Source: Armatimonadota bacterium
Lineage (GTDB): Bacteria > Armatimonadota > Zipacnadia > UBA1398 > JAKPQA01
Length of the DNA: 61,282 bases
Assembly (NCBI GenBank): GCA_029547025.1
Contig: JAKPQA010000250.1
Coordinates: 1-61,282, forward strand
Direction: 5' to 3'
Below are positions 1 through 8,900 of the stretch, piece after piece. Within the stretch, counting starts at the first letter, position 1. Each line of letters starts with the position of its first letter. The translations under genes were made by a program, and so were the position numbers. The notes below the pieces were generated by a model. It was not told where the DNA came from. It did not search any database and saw only the letters and a program-made list of their open reading frames with translations.

Positions 1-270
1 CCTAAGCCCAATGCCAGAGGCGTATGTCGCATCACCTCTGTAGCCGGGGCTTTAGCCTCGGCTCACAATGGCCTGTAGAGCCACTTCGCGCGAGGCTGAA
101 GCCTCGCCTACGGTTGGGTGTGCGTGGGTGCCGACCCTAAGCCCAATGCCAGAGGCGTATGTCGCATCACCTCTGTAGCCGGGGCTTTAGCCTCGGCTCA
201 CAATGGCCTGTAGAGCCACTTCGCGCGAGGCTGAAGCCTCGCCCACGGTTGGGTGTGCGCGGGTGCCGAC
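1..270. repeat. Two tandem copies of a 135-bp hairpin-containing element
   Basis: Positions 1-135 and 136-270 are two head-to-tail copies of the same 135-bp unit, differing at two positions that I can see. A truncated third start (CCTAAG) follows at 271. Each unit holds two hairpins: an 8-bp stem with one G-T pair around a TTTA loop (43-62 and 178-197), and a perfect 7-bp stem, GCGAGGC/GCCTCGC, around a TGAA loop (90-107 and 225-242). Long reading frames cross this stretch but look like chance frames in GC-rich DNA. The first copy begins at the window edge, so the array may extend to the left. From 271 to 481 I see only the leader of the next gene. The design resembles extragenic palindromic (REP-like) elements. 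Confidence 0.85.
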
Positions 271-481
271 CCTAAGTGCGTGCCATTCGTGGCTGTCACC
301 GGTTTTCGACCGTGTTCTGGCCTCGGCCTGCGGGCACCGCCCGTAGACGCGCTCAGGATGACACCGTTGGCAGCGGGGCGGAGCCGAGGCCGGCCAACCT
401 TCCATCGCCACCCCCAAGGATCCAGCGCCCCCTCCGGCGTAGCTATGTGTGTCTGCTATCCGCGTCAGGAGGCCCGTCACC

Positions 482-3013
482 ATGCGATCCATCATCGCCT
501 GCGCGCCGGTGCTGCTTGTGCTCTGCGGGCTCGGCTGGGGCCAGGACCTGCCGCTACAGCTCTACTCGCTCGTCGAGGGCTTCGAGGGCGACTGCCCGCC
601 GCTCGAGCTCTGGGCCAGCAATGGCAGCGCGCCGGTCATCGCCTTCAACGGGCCGACCGACGAGATGGCTGCCCAGGGCCGCCGTTCGCTCAAGCTCGAC
701 ATCACGCTCGGCGATGGCTCCTACTACTACCTGGGCCGCCTGCTCCGTATCCCGTGCTCGGGCGAGCTGAAGATGAGCATCCGCATCCGCGTGGGCGAGG
801 GGACGACCGCCAGGGTCGGATTCGGCGTGAACATGAACTTCCCCCCGAGCCGCCACAGCGGATGCGGCGCCTTCACTTCTACCGATGGGCCCACCGCAGG
901 TTGGCTCGAGTCGACTTGCGACCTGGTCCAGCGCGGCGCCGATGACTCCGCCATGGTGATGGGGCAGTACACCGGCACGCTGACCGGGAAGGACGTGGGT
1001 GCCTACCTCGATCGCTGGTCTCTGTTCATCTACGGCTCCGCGGGCCAGCGCGCCGTGGTCTACCTCGACGACCTTCGCGTCGAGGGCCGTGTGCCTTCCG
1101 AGGCCGACTACGACCGGTGGCTGCAGGCGCGGTGGGACGCGGCCATCGCCACCTTCCGCCAGCGCGTTCAAGACTGGCGCCAGCGGCTTGACGACGCCGG
1201 CGAGTCGCTGGCCGAACTCGACCAAGCCCTGGCTCAGGCATCGAGGCTCGTGGCTCTCGTTCGCGACCGGCGGCAGCGCGCCGGAGACCTGCTAGCCGAG
1301 ATGGATCGCGACGGCTACGCGTCTCAGGGCCAGATCAGTGAGCTGGAGTCGGCGCTCAGCACCATTCACGCCGGCCCGGCCGCGGTCCGTGTGTTGGCGC
1401 AAGCCATCGAGGCCGGACGGCCCATGCTCGTCAATGCCGCCGGCAACGCGGTCAGCCGCGCGCGGGCCGCGGGCGATCCGGCCCTCCTCCTGCCCGTGGA
1501 AGGTAACGAGCTTGTGTGCAAGGCCTGCCGCGGAGAGACCGAGTCGCTCTCCGCGGTCGTGTCGGCGCTGGCCGGGCTCACAAACCTGCGCGTGGTCGCA
1601 TCGGACTTGCAGGGCCATGTCGGGACCATCCCAGCCTCTGCCGTCGATGTCCGCATCGTGAAGTGGTGGTACCAGGGCGCCAGCGGGTCCATCGGCTACT
1701 CGCCGAAGAAGGCGCTGCTGGCCGAGTTGCTCCTCAAAGACGATGCGCTCGTGCGGGTCGATACCGAGACACAGGACAACCTGCTGCGCAGTACGCAACC
1801 AGACGGCACCATTGAGTACTTGGTCTGCAGCGCCCCCGATAGCTCGGGCCTTGCCGGCGTCCGGCCGGTCGATGCCGCCACGCTTCAGCCGGTCGACCTA
1901 GCTGCCGGGACGAGTCGCGAGTACTGGGTCAATGTGACCGTGCCAACCCATGCGGCTTCGGGCGAGTATATGGGCACACTCACCTTCGCGTGCGACCAGG
2001 GCAGTGCCGAGTTGCCGTTGCGCCTCACGGTCCGGCCGTTCGACCTCGCCCCATCTCGGCTGACCTACTCCATCTACTACCGCGGCTGTCTCTCGCCGGA
2101 CGGGCAGCCGACCATCGGGTCGGAGCTGAAGTCCGACGCGCAGTACTTCGCCGAGATCGCCGACATGAAGGCCCATGGCGTGCTCTACCCGACCAACTAC
2201 CAGGGCATGGGCGATGACCGCGTCGAGCGAGTTCTCGAGCTGCGCGCGAAGGTCGGCCTGCCCAGAGGGAGGTTCTACAACCTGGGCACGGGCGTCGGAC
2301 CCAGGGCGACGCCCGAGGAGCTCGAGGCCATGGTCGGCGACCTGAAGGCGTGGATGGACCTGCTGGCCCCCTATGGGTATGACGAGGTCTACTTCTACGG
2401 CACCGACGAAGCCACCGGTGACGCGTTGACGGCGCAGAAGGCCTCGTGGCGCGCCGCGCAGGAGGCGGGTGCTCGCACCTTCGTGGCCTGCTACCGCGGC
2501 ACGTTCGATGCCATGGGGTCACTGCTCAACTGCGCCGTGTTCGCCGGGGCTCCCGACCCTGAAGAGGCCAGACGCTGGCACTCGGTTGGCTCTGAGGTGT
2601 TCTGCTACGCGAACCCGCAAGTGGGCGTCGAGGACCCGCCGCTTTACCGCCGCAACTTCGGGCTCGTGCTGTGGAAGGCGGGCTTCGACGGCGCCATGGA
2701 CTACGCCTATCAGCACGGCTTCGGGCATGTCTGGAACGACTTCGACGACCACACCTACCGCGACCACAACTTCACCTACCCCACCGTCAACGGCGTGGTC
2801 GGCACCATTCAGTGGGAGGGCTTCCGCGAGGGTGTCGATGATGTGCGTTACGTGACGACGCTGGAACGCGCCATCGAGCGCGCCCTGGAGGCGAAGGGCG
2901 GCCTGGCCGAGCAGGCCCAGGCGTGGCTCAGAAACACTGATCTCGCGTCCGGCGACCTCGACGCGGCCCGCGAGCAGATCGCCGACTGGGTCGTGAAGCT
3001 GCAGGCAGAGTAG
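482..3013 (+). CDS. Secreted glycoside hydrolase-like protein with DUF4091
   Basis: The product is about 843 aa. The ATG at 482 is chosen because AGGAGG lies just upstream and the protein then opens with a clear signal peptide (MRSIIACAPVLLVLCGLGWG, cut near the following Q). Residues from about 25 to 215 look like a beta-sandwich module ending in a VYLDDLRVEG strand, as in carbohydrate-binding domains. An Arg/Glu/Ala-rich helical linker of about 80 residues follows, then a second beta-rich region. The last 250 residues match the DUF4091 pattern: aromatic-rich TIM-barrel-like strands, an LVLWKAGFDGAMDYAY segment and a closing WEGFREGVDDVRYV motif. DUF4091 proteins are presumed glycosidases. 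The substrate cannot be read from the sequence. The protein is probably exported and acts on polysaccharide outside the cytoplasm. Confidence 0.8.
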   Translation: MRSIIACAPVLLVLCGLGWGQDLPLQLYSLVEGFEGDCPPLELWASNGSAPVIAFNGPTDEMAAQGRRSLKLDITLGDGSYYYLGRLLRIPCSGELKMSIRIRVGEGTTARVGFGVNMNFPPSRHSGCGAFTSTDGPTAGWLESTCDLVQRGADDSAMVMGQYTGTLTGKDVGAYLDRWSLFIYGSAGQRAVVYLDDLRVEGRVPSEADYDRWLQARWDAAIATFRQRVQDWRQRLDDAGESLAELDQALAQASRLVALVRDRRQRAGDLLAEMDRDGYASQGQISELESALSTIHAGPAAVRVLAQAIEAGRPMLVNAAGNAVSRARAAGDPALLLPVEGNELVCKACRGETESLSAVVSALAGLTNLRVVASDLQGHVGTIPASAVDVRIVKWWYQGASGSIGYSPKKALLAELLLKDDALVRVDTETQDNLLRSTQPDGTIEYLVCSAPDSSGLAGVRPVDAATLQPVDLAAGTSREYWVNVTVPTHAASGEYMGTLTFACDQGSAELPLRLTVRPFDLAPSRLTYSIYYRGCLSPDGQPTIGSELKSDAQYFAEIADMKAHGVLYPTNYQGMGDDRVERVLELRAKVGLPRGRFYNLGTGVGPRATPEELEAMVGDLKAWMDLLAPYGYDEVYFYGTDEATGDALTAQKASWRAAQEAGARTFVACYRGTFDAMGSLLNCAVFAGAPDPEEARRWHSVGSEVFCYANPQVGVEDPPLYRRNFGLVLWKAGFDGAMDYAYQHGFGHVWNDFDDHTYRDHNFTYPTVNGVVGTIQWEGFREGVDDVRYVTTLERAIERALEAKGGLAEQAQAWLRNTDLASGDLDAAREQIADWVVKLQAE

Positions 3014-3032
3014 GTCGAGCGTCTCGCTCGAC
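3014..3032 (+). terminator. Hairpin immediately after the DUF4091 gene
   Basis: A perfect 8-bp stem, GTCGAGCG/CGCTCGAC, with a 3-nt loop begins directly after the stop codon. There is no T-tract, so it may act as an RNA-stabilising hairpin or a weak terminator rather than a classical one. A second 8-bp stem, CACCGGGG/CCCCGGTG, lies about 10 nt further on. Confidence 0.5.
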
Positions 3033-3140
3033 ACTAGCCGGGCGCACCGGGGACCCGCCACGTCGGAACGCCCCGGTGTTGCCGAGCGTCTCAACTCATG
3101 CTAGAACGACTCTGATGGGCACGATCAGTCCGGGCTCCCG

Positions 3141-4157
3141 ATGAGCCTGTGCATACCGGAGGCGGTCGCGCTGAACCTGGGTGGGCATTCGCGAAGGGAC
3201 TTCCTGAAGGCCATCGCCGGGGCAGCGGGTGCGGCGGTGGCACTCCGTGCGGGGTTATGGGCAGACGCCCAGACGTCCAGCAAGGTGGCCATCGCGCACC
3301 ACTCCAAGGTGGTCACACCCGACGGCGAGCGCGATACTGCAGTCCTTACAGCCATGGTCGACCAGAGCATGGCGGCCCTCACGGGCAAGACCGACGCCGT
3401 AGAGGCATGGCGGTCGCTGTTCGAGCCCACCGACGTGGTGGGCCTGAAGGTCAACTGCCTGGCCGGGTTCGGTCTGTCATCGAGCGTGGCCCTCGTCAGC
3501 GTCCTTACCCGGCGTCTTCAGGATGCCGGCGTCCCCGCGAGCAGCATCATCGTGTGGGAGCGCAGCGACCGGGAGCTCATCCAGGGGGGCTTCGAGGTCA
3601 ACACTGACGGCCCGGGCGTCCGATGCTTCGGCACGAACGGCAAGGTCACGGCCGAGATGAGCCAGGGTCAGTGGAAAGGCGAGGTTAGTCAGATCCTGGC
3701 TGAGCAGATCACGGCCCTCATCAACGTGCCGATACTCAAGGACCACAACCTGTCCGGCGTAGCCCTCTCGCTGAAGAATCACTACGGCTCGTTCGCTCGG
3801 CCGGGTGACTTCCACGCCGACGGGTGCGATCCGTTCATCGCCGACCTCAACGCGCTTCCTCTGATCCGACAGAAGCAGCGCCTGATTGTGTGCGACGCCA
3901 CGGTGGGCTGCTACGAGGGCGGCCCGACGATGAACCCACAGTTCGTGTTCGAGCCCGGAGCTATCCTCATGAGCACCGACCCGGTGGCACTCGACTATCA
4001 GGGCTGGCAGATGATTGAGGCAGCCCGCCAGGCGAACGGTCTGCCGCCCCTCGAGGCGGTGGGCCGGCACCCAAAGCAGATCGACTCCGCCGCCCAGCGC
4101 GGCCTGGGAACCAACGACCCAGCGTCGATGGAAGTGGCCAGGCTCGAGCTCGGATAG
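3141..4157 (+). CDS. Tat-exported DUF362 domain protein
   Basis: The 338-aa protein carries a twin-arginine signal near residues 17-40: S-R-R-D-F-L-K followed by an Ala/Gly-rich hydrophobic stretch. It is therefore probably exported folded. The rest matches DUF362, with the typical VGLKVNC strand, the segment INVPILKDHNLSGVALSLKN and a late LMSTDPVALDYQGW motif. DUF362 proteins are often fused to ferredoxin modules, but no CxxCxxC cluster is present here, so this is the stand-alone form. The biochemical role of the family is not established. No strong ribosome-binding site precedes 3141, so the start is less sure than the family. The gene follows the DUF4091 gene in the same direction and precedes a small gene of unknown function. 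Confidence 0.8.
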   Translation: MSLCIPEAVALNLGGHSRRDFLKAIAGAAGAAVALRAGLWADAQTSSKVAIAHHSKVVTPDGERDTAVLTAMVDQSMAALTGKTDAVEAWRSLFEPTDVVGLKVNCLAGFGLSSSVALVSVLTRRLQDAGVPASSIIVWERSDRELIQGGFEVNTDGPGVRCFGTNGKVTAEMSQGQWKGEVSQILAEQITALINVPILKDHNLSGVALSLKNHYGSFARPGDFHADGCDPFIADLNALPLIRQKQRLIVCDATVGCYEGGPTMNPQFVFEPGAILMSTDPVALDYQGWQMIEAARQANGLPPLEAVGRHPKQIDSAAQRGLGTNDPASMEVARLELG

Positions 4158-4188
4158 CTCCCGCCCGTGCCCAGGAGAGGCACCCGCC

Positions 4189-4608
4189 ATGCCCGAAGTC
4201 CGGCGCTACCCCGTCCGAGCTGATCTCCGGTCTCTCGCCGCCGCCCTCGAGAGCTTCTTCCAGCGCGAGCGGTTCGAGACGCAGTGGTTCGAGCAGGGCG
4301 AAGGCTACCTGGTGACGGCCAAGCGGATGGACACCGTCCGGTTCGCCGTGGGTGTCGGCCGTGAGGCCACCGTTACCCTCATGCCGTCCGGCGAAGGCAC
4401 GCTGGTCACTGTGGACCGCGGCGCCCTCACCAGCCAGGCCGTGGGTGGGGTACTGGGCTATGCCTTGCTGGGGCCCATCGGCATCGGGGCCGCGGGCTAC
4501 GGGGCCTACAAGCGCCACCAACTCGCCGACGAGATCTTCGACGTCATCGAGCGCAGCCTTGCGCGGTCCTCGGGTCTGGCCTCGACGGACGACCTCGATA
4601 TGCCCTGA
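4189..4608 (+). CDS. Hypothetical protein, 139 aa, with a Gly/Ala-rich hydrophobic segment
   Basis: I do not recognise this family. The start at 4189 is supported by an AGGAGAGG ribosome-binding site eight bases upstream. The reading frame is open further upstream, but that part overlaps the DUF362 gene. The first 80 residues look like a mixed alpha/beta domain (RRYPVRADLRSLAAALESFF, then strands). Around residues 80-110 there is a run of Gly, Ala, Leu and Ile (GGVLGYALLGPIGIGAAGYG) that could be a membrane or Gly-zipper segment. The tail is helical and charged. It is convergent with the PcRGLX-like gene, with 48 bases between the stops. A small membrane-associated protein is possible. Confidence 0.7.
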   Translation: MPEVRRYPVRADLRSLAAALESFFQRERFETQWFEQGEGYLVTAKRMDTVRFAVGVGREATVTLMPSGEGTLVTVDRGALTSQAVGGVLGYALLGPIGIGAAGYGAYKRHQLADEIFDVIERSLARSSGLASTDDLDMP

Positions 4609-4656
4609 GCCGGGGCAGCCGGGACAGGGCAGATTCCCGGCGGGCCGCGGAAGATG

Positions 4657-7083
4657 TCAGATGCCCCCGATTCCGGTCGTCGTCTGTTCCGCTACCGCCT
4701 TCTGGTAGGCTCCCGTGCTCCCGAAGCACATGACGAAGGTCTTCGTTGGCACATACACTCCCGGCCACCGGCCCCCAACCGCCTCCATGATCGCCTGGGC
4801 GCGAGCCAGGTACCTATCGCGGTTTGGATGGTCCTTCGGAGCATAGAGGTAGCACAGGGCGAGCACTTCCGAGTGGAAGCATGCCTGCTCGATCCAACGT
4901 GAGGACTCGTCGTCCGGCAGTGTGAGGTACAAGTCGCCGAACCGCATCAGCGTGTCGCGCGTCGTCTCGCAGTCGGTGTCCTCCTCGCCGTTCTCGCGCT
5001 TCATGTCAATGAAGCGCCCGGCGGCCTTGGCGAACAGCGTGCCGCCGAGGCCGGAAAAGGGCTCCTTCACATAGCGGACCATGGCCATTGCGGCATCGTA
5101 GTACTCGCGTTGGCCGGTCATTGCGTAGGCATAGACATGGGTCATCAGGAGATCGCCGATGCCGCGTTCGTCGCCCATCATCATCTCGGTGAACCATGGG
5201 CTGTGGATGGACCAGCCGGCCACCTCGAGGAAGGCCTCGCGGCTCACACGGTCGCCCGTCAGGTAGTAGTGCTGGGCCAAGCTGGCCACATAGCAATGCC
5301 CGGCATTCGGGCCGCCCGAGGCGTACTGGAGCCCGTACCGCTCCGCCTCGCTCGGGTACATGCGGTGAGTGCTGCGGAAGGCTGCCGTGTCGTGGGTGGT
5401 GTGGCTAAAGGGCGCGTGGGCGTAGGCCGCCGCGTCGTCGGCACCCGTGTGGTAGATGCAGATATCGGCGTAGTGCCGTGCCATCACATCGGCCAGCCAC
5501 ATCCAGCGCGGATTCTGTCGACGGATGCCCTGAAGCATCATGGCGTACGTCACGTCGTACTCGTTCCCGAAGTGGCTGATGGGCTGGCGGCCGAAGTGGT
5601 GCTCCGGGAAGTCGCGGATCATCTCGGCCGGCGCGGTCTCGTTGTCGGCGAAGGTGTCGCCGAAGTGCCGCCAGCCGTACTCGTCGATCTGGTCCCACTT
5701 GCTAAAGACGCTCTCGCCGCCGGCAGCCGGCTCGACGAAAGCGTCGCAGGTGGCCTCGAGCGCGGCGAACCGCTCGCGGTCGAGCGGCGCGGAGGGCGCG
5801 AAGGCCCGAGTCGCCAGCACGGCCTCCGGGTCGGGCATCGCATAGAGCGGATGCTGGAAGGCCTCCATACGGTGCTGCACGGCCCCGTCCGTCACCTCAG
5901 CGCCATGGAAGACAAACAGCGCCTCGTGGGTCTTCTGCTCGCCGCCGAGCAGTTCATGTGCGCCCGCGAACTCGCGCGGCCACAGGCCGATGCGAACGCT
6001 ATCGCCGGGTCGCTCGAGGGCCTTCGGGCAGTTCTGCCAGAAGTCACGAACCGAGACCGCGATGCCGCCTGCGCCGTCGCGTCGCGCATGGAGCCAGCCC
6101 TCGGCGCGCTGGCCCTCACCGATCACCTCATCGCCGCCAAAGACGCGGTAGCCTCGGAAGCTCATGGGCACCCGCATGTCCTGGTCGACATGGTTGGCCG
6201 AGTTCCAGTTCGGCCCACCGGAGGAGTCCTGGTAGAGCTTCGTGGCGGCGACAGGCGGCATCCCTCCTCCCACACCCACGCGTGAGGTCCAGGCGCCATC
6301 GGGTAGTGGCACGACCAGCGAGAAGTCCTCGATGAATACCGACCCGCCGGTGCCGAGATCCCAGGTGTTCCCCGGATGCACATGGGCCGCGGGGTTATGG
6401 AGGGTGTAGGTGACTCTCGCCTCGCTCGAGCCCGCCCGGAACTCGATGCGGCACACGTAGTCGGCCAACGGAAGGGGGTCCGCCGGTCCGATGCTGCCGC
6501 GCACGCACAGCACGGCCGCGAGCGGGCCGGCCTGCTCGAACTCGGCCGAGACGACGTCCTCGACCCGCATCGTGCGGGCCCCATCGGCCCAGTCGAGGAA
6601 TGCGCCTCCGCCCAGGGCGATGACGCTCTGCCCGCCGACTTCGACCGAGTCGAACAGGTGAAACCGGCGGGTGTCAATGGTGAACCGCGCGGCACCCGTG
6701 TCGATCGTCGCCACCCCACCGTTGAGTTCGCAGGTCAAGGGCTGCGGCAGAGCAGTGGGCCGGCCCTGGGTCAGCCGGTAGACGGCCCGCCCAGCAGCCG
6801 GCACATCGGCCGCAAAGCGCAGCAACACCCACCGCGGCGTGCCATCACGGAAGGCGCTCGTCGTCTCAACCTGCACCGGCAACGGGTTCCCGCTTGGGCC
6901 GAGCAGAGCCAGCTCCTCCGGCCCGCGGGCGAACCCGTGCACCAGCGGCACGCCGCACGTGACCGGCTCACCCACTCGGTCGAAGGGCAGATCACTGGCG
7001 AGGGTCAGTGTCACCTCGGCCGCGGCGGCTTGCCCGATCGGTGCCCACAGCGTTGCCGCCGCGACGGTGAGCGCTACTCTCAT
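4657..7083 (-). CDS. PcRGLX/YetA-like exo-rhamnogalacturonan lyase-type protein, secreted
   Basis: The product is about 808 aa. The ATG at 7083 is preferred over upstream in-frame ATGs because GAGGGA lies nine bases before it and the protein then starts with a signal peptide (MRVALTVAAATLWAPIGQAA). The N-terminal 100 residues match the PcRGLX/YetA RIFT-barrel style (LPFDRVGEPVTCGVPLVHG). A beta-sandwich region follows, and the C-terminal 350 residues are helix-rich with many His, Trp and Tyr, as in an alpha/alpha toroid (YGLQYASGGPNAGHCYVASL). Enzymes of this type cleave rhamnogalacturonan or related pectic polymers. The exact substrate is inference. It fits the polysaccharide-degrading theme of the window. 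Confidence 0.65.
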   Translation of the reverse strand: MRVALTVAAATLWAPIGQAAAAEVTLTLASDLPFDRVGEPVTCGVPLVHGFARGPEELALLGPSGNPLPVQVETTSAFRDGTPRWVLLRFAADVPAAGRAVYRLTQGRPTALPQPLTCELNGGVATIDTGAARFTIDTRRFHLFDSVEVGGQSVIALGGGAFLDWADGARTMRVEDVVSAEFEQAGPLAAVLCVRGSIGPADPLPLADYVCRIEFRAGSSEARVTYTLHNPAAHVHPGNTWDLGTGGSVFIEDFSLVVPLPDGAWTSRVGVGGGMPPVAATKLYQDSSGGPNWNSANHVDQDMRVPMSFRGYRVFGGDEVIGEGQRAEGWLHARRDGAGGIAVSVRDFWQNCPKALERPGDSVRIGLWPREFAGAHELLGGEQKTHEALFVFHGAEVTDGAVQHRMEAFQHPLYAMPDPEAVLATRAFAPSAPLDRERFAALEATCDAFVEPAAGGESVFSKWDQIDEYGWRHFGDTFADNETAPAEMIRDFPEHHFGRQPISHFGNEYDVTYAMMLQGIRRQNPRWMWLADVMARHYADICIYHTGADDAAAYAHAPFSHTTHDTAAFRSTHRMYPSEAERYGLQYASGGPNAGHCYVASLAQHYYLTGDRVSREAFLEVAGWSIHSPWFTEMMMGDERGIGDLLMTHVYAYAMTGQREYYDAAMAMVRYVKEPFSGLGGTLFAKAAGRFIDMKRENGEEDTDCETTRDTLMRFGDLYLTLPDDESSRWIEQACFHSEVLALCYLYAPKDHPNRDRYLARAQAIMEAVGGRWPGVYVPTKTFVMCFGSTGAYQKAVAEQTTTGIGGI

Positions 7084-7188
7084 GTGGGCGTCCCTCATTC
7101 CATGGCTCGTGGTCGCCACCCCCCCTACCGGGCGGTCTCGCCCTGACGCGGCTCAGCCCTGCTTCTGCTCGGCCGGCAGTCCAGTGAT

Positions 7189-8502
7189 CTAGACCTGCGA
7201 TGCCCGCAGGGCCTGGTCGAGGTCCGCCATGATGTCGTCGGCCGACTCGATGCCCACCGAGAGGCGAACCATGTCCGGCGTGACTCCGGCCTGGAGCTGC
7301 TCATCCTCGGTGAGTTGCTGATGAGTGGTGCTGGCCGGATGGATGACCAGTGTCTTCGCATCGAGCACGTTGGCGAGGTGAGAGCACAGCTTCACGGCAT
7401 CGATGAACTTCCGGCCGGCCTCCAACCCGCCCTTGACCCCAAAGCCGAACACGGCGCCGGGGCCCAAGGGGAAGTAGCGTTGGCTTCGAGCATGGTCGGG
7501 ATGGCTCGGGAGGCCCGGGTAGTTGACCCACGAGACGCAGGGGTGGCTCTCAAGGAACTGAGCCACCTTCCTCGCGTTCTCGGTGTGGGCTCGAGCGCGC
7601 AGAGGGAGGGTCTCGATACCTTGGATGAAGAGGAAGGCGTTGAAGGGCGAGAGGCAGCCACCCACATCGCGGAGGATCCCGGTTCGGGCTTTGAGTGAGA
7701 AGGCAACGCCGCGGATGGCGGCCTGGTCGTGGTTACCGAAGCTGTCCCAGAAACTGACCCCGTGGTAGGCAGGATCAGGCTCGGTCAGCTCGGGGAACCG
7801 GCCGGAGGCCTTCCAGTCGAAATCGCCCTTCTCAACCACGGCTCCGCCGATAGATGTGCCGTGTCCGCCGATCATCTTGGTCAGTGAGTAGACGACCAGA
7901 TCGGCGCCGAAATCGAACGGGTTGTGGATCGGGGGCGGCGTGAAGGTGTTGTCCACGACGAACGGGATGTCGTGGCGGTGTGCAACCTCGGCAATGCCTT
8001 GCAGGTCATCGACGTTGCATCGGGGATTGCCGACCGACTCGACGTACAGCAGCCGTGTGTTCGCATCGATGGCCCGCTCGAAGTTGGCCGGGTCAGACGA
8101 GTCGACGAATCGTGCCTCGATCCCAAAGCGCTTGAGAGGGAATGAGAAGAGCGTGGAGGTGCCTCCATATAGATTGCTGCCCGTGACGAAGTTCTGTCCC
8201 GCCGACGAAAGGGTAGCCACGACCGCGAAGATGGCGGCCTGCCCCGACGCGAAGGTGACGGAGGCCGTCCCGCCATGGAGGGCAGCGAGGCGCTTCTCAA
8301 GCACATCGACCGTGGGGTTCATGATGCGGCTATAGATGAAGCCCGTTTCCTTGAGGGAGAACAGGTTCGCGGCGTGCTCGGTATTGCGGAACAGGTAGCT
8401 CGTGGTCTGGTAGATCGGTACGGCGCGAGACAGTGTATCGGCATCGGGCGTGTGCCCAGCGTGGAGGGCGATGGTATCGACGCCCTGAGGGCGGTCAGAC
8501 AT
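7189..8502 (-). CDS. metY: O-acetylhomoserine (thiol)-lyase / sulfhydrylase
   Basis: The 437-aa cytoplasmic PLP enzyme belongs to the Cys/Met metabolism family. It makes homocysteine from O-acetylhomoserine and sulfide. Visible marks are the YSRIMNPT motif (57-64), the cofactor region SGQAA near 86-90, the Asp of DNTF near 184, and the PLP lysine in YSLTKMIGGHGT (K209). Its length fits MetY (about 430 aa) better than the shorter cystathionine gamma-synthases (about 380 aa). AGGGAG stands six bases before the ATG. No other methionine or sulfur gene is nearby, and I see no SAM riboswitch in the 398-base upstream region. The gene is a single unit on the minus strand. Confidence 0.88.
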   Translation of the reverse strand: MSDRPQGVDTIALHAGHTPDADTLSRAVPIYQTTSYLFRNTEHAANLFSLKETGFIYSRIMNPTVDVLEKRLAALHGGTASVTFASGQAAIFAVVATLSSAGQNFVTGSNLYGGTSTLFSFPLKRFGIEARFVDSSDPANFERAIDANTRLLYVESVGNPRCNVDDLQGIAEVAHRHDIPFVVDNTFTPPPIHNPFDFGADLVVYSLTKMIGGHGTSIGGAVVEKGDFDWKASGRFPELTEPDPAYHGVSFWDSFGNHDQAAIRGVAFSLKARTGILRDVGGCLSPFNAFLFIQGIETLPLRARAHTENARKVAQFLESHPCVSWVNYPGLPSHPDHARSQRYFPLGPGAVFGFGVKGGLEAGRKFIDAVKLCSHLANVLDAKTLVIHPASTTHQQLTEDEQLQAGVTPDMVRLSVGIESADDIMADLDQALRASQV

Positions 8503-8900
8503 GAGTCTCCCTGCTTCCCTGTATGAAGTGCCGCCAAGGCGCGGCGGCTATCCCTCTGTATAGCATCGGTGGCGATAGGGCGTGTTCCTCGGCGCGGCGA
8601 TGAGGCCTGCCTGGCGCAGCCAGGCGGGGGACTTGGGCTGGTTGTGGGTCGAGCCGGACGCGGGGGGCACGGGCGCCAGCTCGGTCCGCGCAGGAAGCGG
8701 CGAACGATCGACGGGAGCGTGCCGTTAGGGCTCGGGGGGCGTCGGCCCGAGCGGGAGAGGCTCGTCGGCCGCGCGCTGGACGGGTATCTGTCGAACAACC
8801 GGGGCCGGAGCGCGTCTTCCTGGCGTGACACTCGGCGCGGGTGGGGGTACGATGCCCGTGGCCGGACGTACGTGCGCGGCACAGAAGGGCGGTAGACACG
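8503..8900. other. Intergenic region between metY and the CBM9-like gene
   Basis: This 398-base divergent region contains no gene that I can support. One clear hairpin lies at 8606-8628: a 9-bp stem with one G-T pair and the core GCCTGG/CCAGGC around a 5-nt loop, without a T-tract. Promoters for both flanking genes must lie here, but I cannot point to convincing -35/-10 boxes. Confidence 0.6.

Noticed and set aside
8503-8900. SAM riboswitch before metY
   Set aside because: The S-box sequence pattern is absent; only one simple hairpin is found.
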